From NCBI RefSeq assembly GCF_009905545.1, contig NZ_JAAALB010000042.1, positions 1-53,690 of the forward strand: a stretch of DNA of 53,690 bases. The letters run 5' to 3'. Under the pieces are notes generated by a model. It saw only the letters and a list, made by a program, of their open reading frames with translations, had not been told where the DNA came from and did no database searches. This DNA comes from Cellulophaga sp. BC115SP. GTDB lineage: Bacteria; Bacteroidota; Bacteroidia; Cytophagales; Spirosomataceae. Positions 53,101-53,690 of the stretch are shown here, in pieces (the first letter of the stretch is position 1; the number at the start of each line of letters is the position of its first letter). Both the position numbers and the translations under genes were made by a program.

Positions 53101-53531
53101 AATTGGCGCAACTCATCAACGCAGGCACTTCAGCAGTGAAGGCGGTGGCTCCGCAAACGATTATGATGTTGCATGTAGCTTTGGGCGGACAACATCATGA
53201 GTCAGTTCAGTTTATAGACAATATGTTAGCGCGAGGTGTTCATTTTGATGTGATTGGGGAATCTTATTATCCAAAATGGCATGGAACTATTGAAGATTTG
53301 CGAGACAATCTCAGTAACCTGATTGAGCGCTACAACAAAGATGTTATTGTGGTAGAATATTCGCAAATGAAAAACGAAGTCAATCAAGTAGCCTTTAATC
53401 TACCAAAAGGTAAAGGAACATGTATTTGGGAGCCACTCAATACTTGGGAGGCTATCTTTGAAAAAGACGGAAAAGCCAATCATCATTTGGCAACCTATGA
53501 TGAAATAAGTAAACAGTTTTTGTTGAAGTAA
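50121..53531 (+). CDS. GH2 beta-galactosidase fused to a C-terminal GH53 endo-galactanase
   Basis: This 1136-aa protein has a signal peptide (cut near QKPTLSQNP). GH2: sugar-binding sandwich from about 35 (TNFDKDWRFHLG), Ig domain about 220-330, barrel about 330-620 with acid/base E442 (WSIGNEEGW) and nucleophile E517 (LGTEMGS). Sandwich domains follow (DUF4982-like at about 630-690, then an Ig-like domain at about 700-810). GH53: from MLGADISFLPELEAKNIKFS (about 838) to 1115, with acid/base E977 (VQVGNEINHG) and nucleophile E1079 (VVVEYSQ). Both active sites are complete. There is no lipobox, so it is probably periplasmic. One chain could cut imported galacto-oligosaccharides internally and remove terminal galactose. 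I have no example of this order from memory, so novelty must be checked. Confidence 0.9.
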   Translation: MQKLKTYLFKLTFALVIVALTQKPTLSQNPRTKTNFDKDWRFHLGHFSNPEKDFNYGLTNLFYKSGSAVNTAIDPKFVDSTWTKLNLPHDWVVTLPFVKSEDTHVESHGFKPVGGQFPETSIGWYRKHFSLAPADSGSRYSIQFDGIYRDANVWINGFYLGNNKSGYLGASYDITDFLNFHKDNVVVVRVDASQYEGWFYEGAGIYRHVWLNRYQNAHIQEDGIFAYSEITGNKANVKVETTFKNEDYKSDNLTITSYLLDRNGKVVAKSSEQAFTLKAQEEKMVSQAISIVNPRLWSLEDPYLYKVKVELKSQGKVVDQQQFRFGIRTIDIKANGVFVNGKHVKILGTNNHQDHAGVGSAMPDYLQYYRISLLKNMGSNAYRASHHAPTPELIEACDSLGMLLLDEQRLLNSGTEYMNQFERLIKRDRNHASVFLWSIGNEEGWIQKNTFGKRIALTLLAKQKQLDPTRTSTYAADLANHFSGVNEVIPVRGFNYRQFAVEDYHKDHPTQPILGTEMGSTVTTRGIYEKDTIRGYVPDQDITAPWWASKAEEWWKLAANNDFWLGGFIWTGFDYRGEPTPYRWPNISSHFGVMDVCGFPKNIYYYYQSWWTDKDVLHIAPHWNWQGKEGQPIDVWVNSNADEVELFLNEKSLGKKAMPRNGHLNWTVNYTAGKLEAIGWKKGRKITAKVETTGLPYEVVVTPYKTTAIADGKDVSIINISVIDKEGREVPNADNLIKFKLKGDAKIIGVGNGDPSSHEPDQCADGMWQRNLFNGKCQVIVQMGENPSMIQFEASATGLYSGGTDILTVSPQKIAQVSIDPIYQLKPEAKKSAPIDKMLGADISFLPELEAKNIKFSDKGVEKDAIQILKDHGFNYVRLRIFHNPAQSKGYSPTKGFCDLAHTKEMVKRAKALGMKVLLDFHYSDYWADPGKQFKPSAWEGKNFSDLKKSLYDYTYEVMEALEAQGTLPDMVQVGNEINHGLVWPEGSFANTDQLAQLINAGTSAVKAVAPQTIMMLHVALGGQHHESVQFIDNMLARGVHFDVIGESYYPKWHGTIEDLRDNLSNLIERYNKDVIVVEYSQMKNEVNQVAFNLPKGKGTCIWEPLNTWEAIFEKDGKANHHLATYDEISKQFLLK

Positions 53532-53637
53532 TGATTGAAGTTAGTGGGCAAAATAAAATAAATTTTACCTGCAATAGGCATTAAGCTTTAGGCCATAAGC
53601 ACATATTTTTCAATGAAGCTGTTTAAACTTTCTTAAA

Positions 53638-53655
53638 ATTGCTTGCGTAAGCAAT
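53638..53655. repeat. Hairpin ATTGCTT-GCGT-AAGCAAT
   Basis: Perfect 7-bp stem next to the conserved-loop hairpin copy 2; upstream words (GGCATTAAGCTTTAGGCCATAAGC, about 53576 on, in parts) resemble the intergenic repeat at 26950-27037. Confidence 0.55.
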
Positions 53656-53658
53656 GAA

Positions 53659-53690
53659 TTTATACTGTTTGAGCGCAGCGAGTTTATAAA
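53659..53690 (-). repeat. Conserved-loop hairpin, copy 2 (cut by window end)
   Basis: On the minus strand TTTATA and TATAAA enclose a 20-base loop starting AACTCGC and ending GCTCAAACAG. The loop ends are identical to copy 1 (35096-35135), but the arms differ entirely and still pair. The window ends at the last arm base, so the stem may be longer. Confidence 0.55.

Overview
The window is chromosomal DNA of an AT-rich, glycan-degrading Bacteroidota. Evidence: two SusC/SusD pairs, a hybrid two-component regulator, periplasmic propeller regulators, Bacteroidota-type -7 boxes (TAnnTTTG), many secreted lipoproteins, a DUF3822-coaD pair, and A-rich leaders in place of strong Shine-Dalgarno sites. 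The overall character suggests Cytophagales, but the genus cannot be fixed from sequence alone.

Region by region. (1) 1-2080: the end of a mobile element. It has two small membrane-peptide ORFs, a divergent XRE/Cro-like pair with a cluster of operator half-sites between them, a tRNA 3'-end-like attachment remnant flanked by 18-bp direct repeats, a tRNA-type terminator, and the N-terminal relic of a tyrosine integrase. (2) 2084-10303: a three-unit regulon. The units are a TonB-dependent receptor, a two-subunit molybdenum hydroxylase (IorA/IorB type, Tat-exported), and an operon of lipoprotein, metallo-beta-lactamase-fold hydrolase, DoxX-like protein and AraC regulator. All three carry the same upstream motif. 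(3) 10469-16202: single genes: a beta-propeller glycosidase-like protein, a secernin-like C69 hydrolase, a Nudix hydrolase, DUF3822 and coaD. (4) 16315-31450: a polysaccharide utilisation locus (PUL 1). It holds a transmembrane propeller/Y_Y_Y/LuxR regulator, two PF10091 (GH144-like) enzymes, SusC, SusD, a LamG-like surface lipoprotein and a large six-hairpin glycosidase. Its likely target is a beta-glucan, with beta-1,2-glucan the best guess. (5) 31521-38155: alanine dehydrogenase divergent from an Lrp regulator, an FAD oxidoreductase, and an M16 zinc peptidase. (6) 38566-53531: PUL 2, for beta-1,4-galactan. It holds a hybrid two-component system (HTCS), SusC, SusD, a SusE-like protein, a GH53 endo-galactanase and a rare-looking GH2-GH53 fusion.

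How the genes work together. In PUL 2 the HTCS would sense galacto-oligosaccharides and activate susC from two 15-bp direct repeats spaced exactly 21 bp. The surface GH53 would cut galactan, SusCD would import the pieces, and the GH2-GH53 fusion would trim them to galactose. In PUL 1 the one-component membrane regulator sits divergent from the first GH144-like gene; a UUCG-loop terminator separates susCD-SGBP from the downstream enzymes. In the molybdenum hydroxylase region, the AraC protein is the obvious candidate to bind the motif shared by the three units.

Intergenic regions are rich in dispersed palindromes. The most curious is a hairpin family in which a conserved loop sits between arms that differ in sequence between copies yet remain perfectly complementary.
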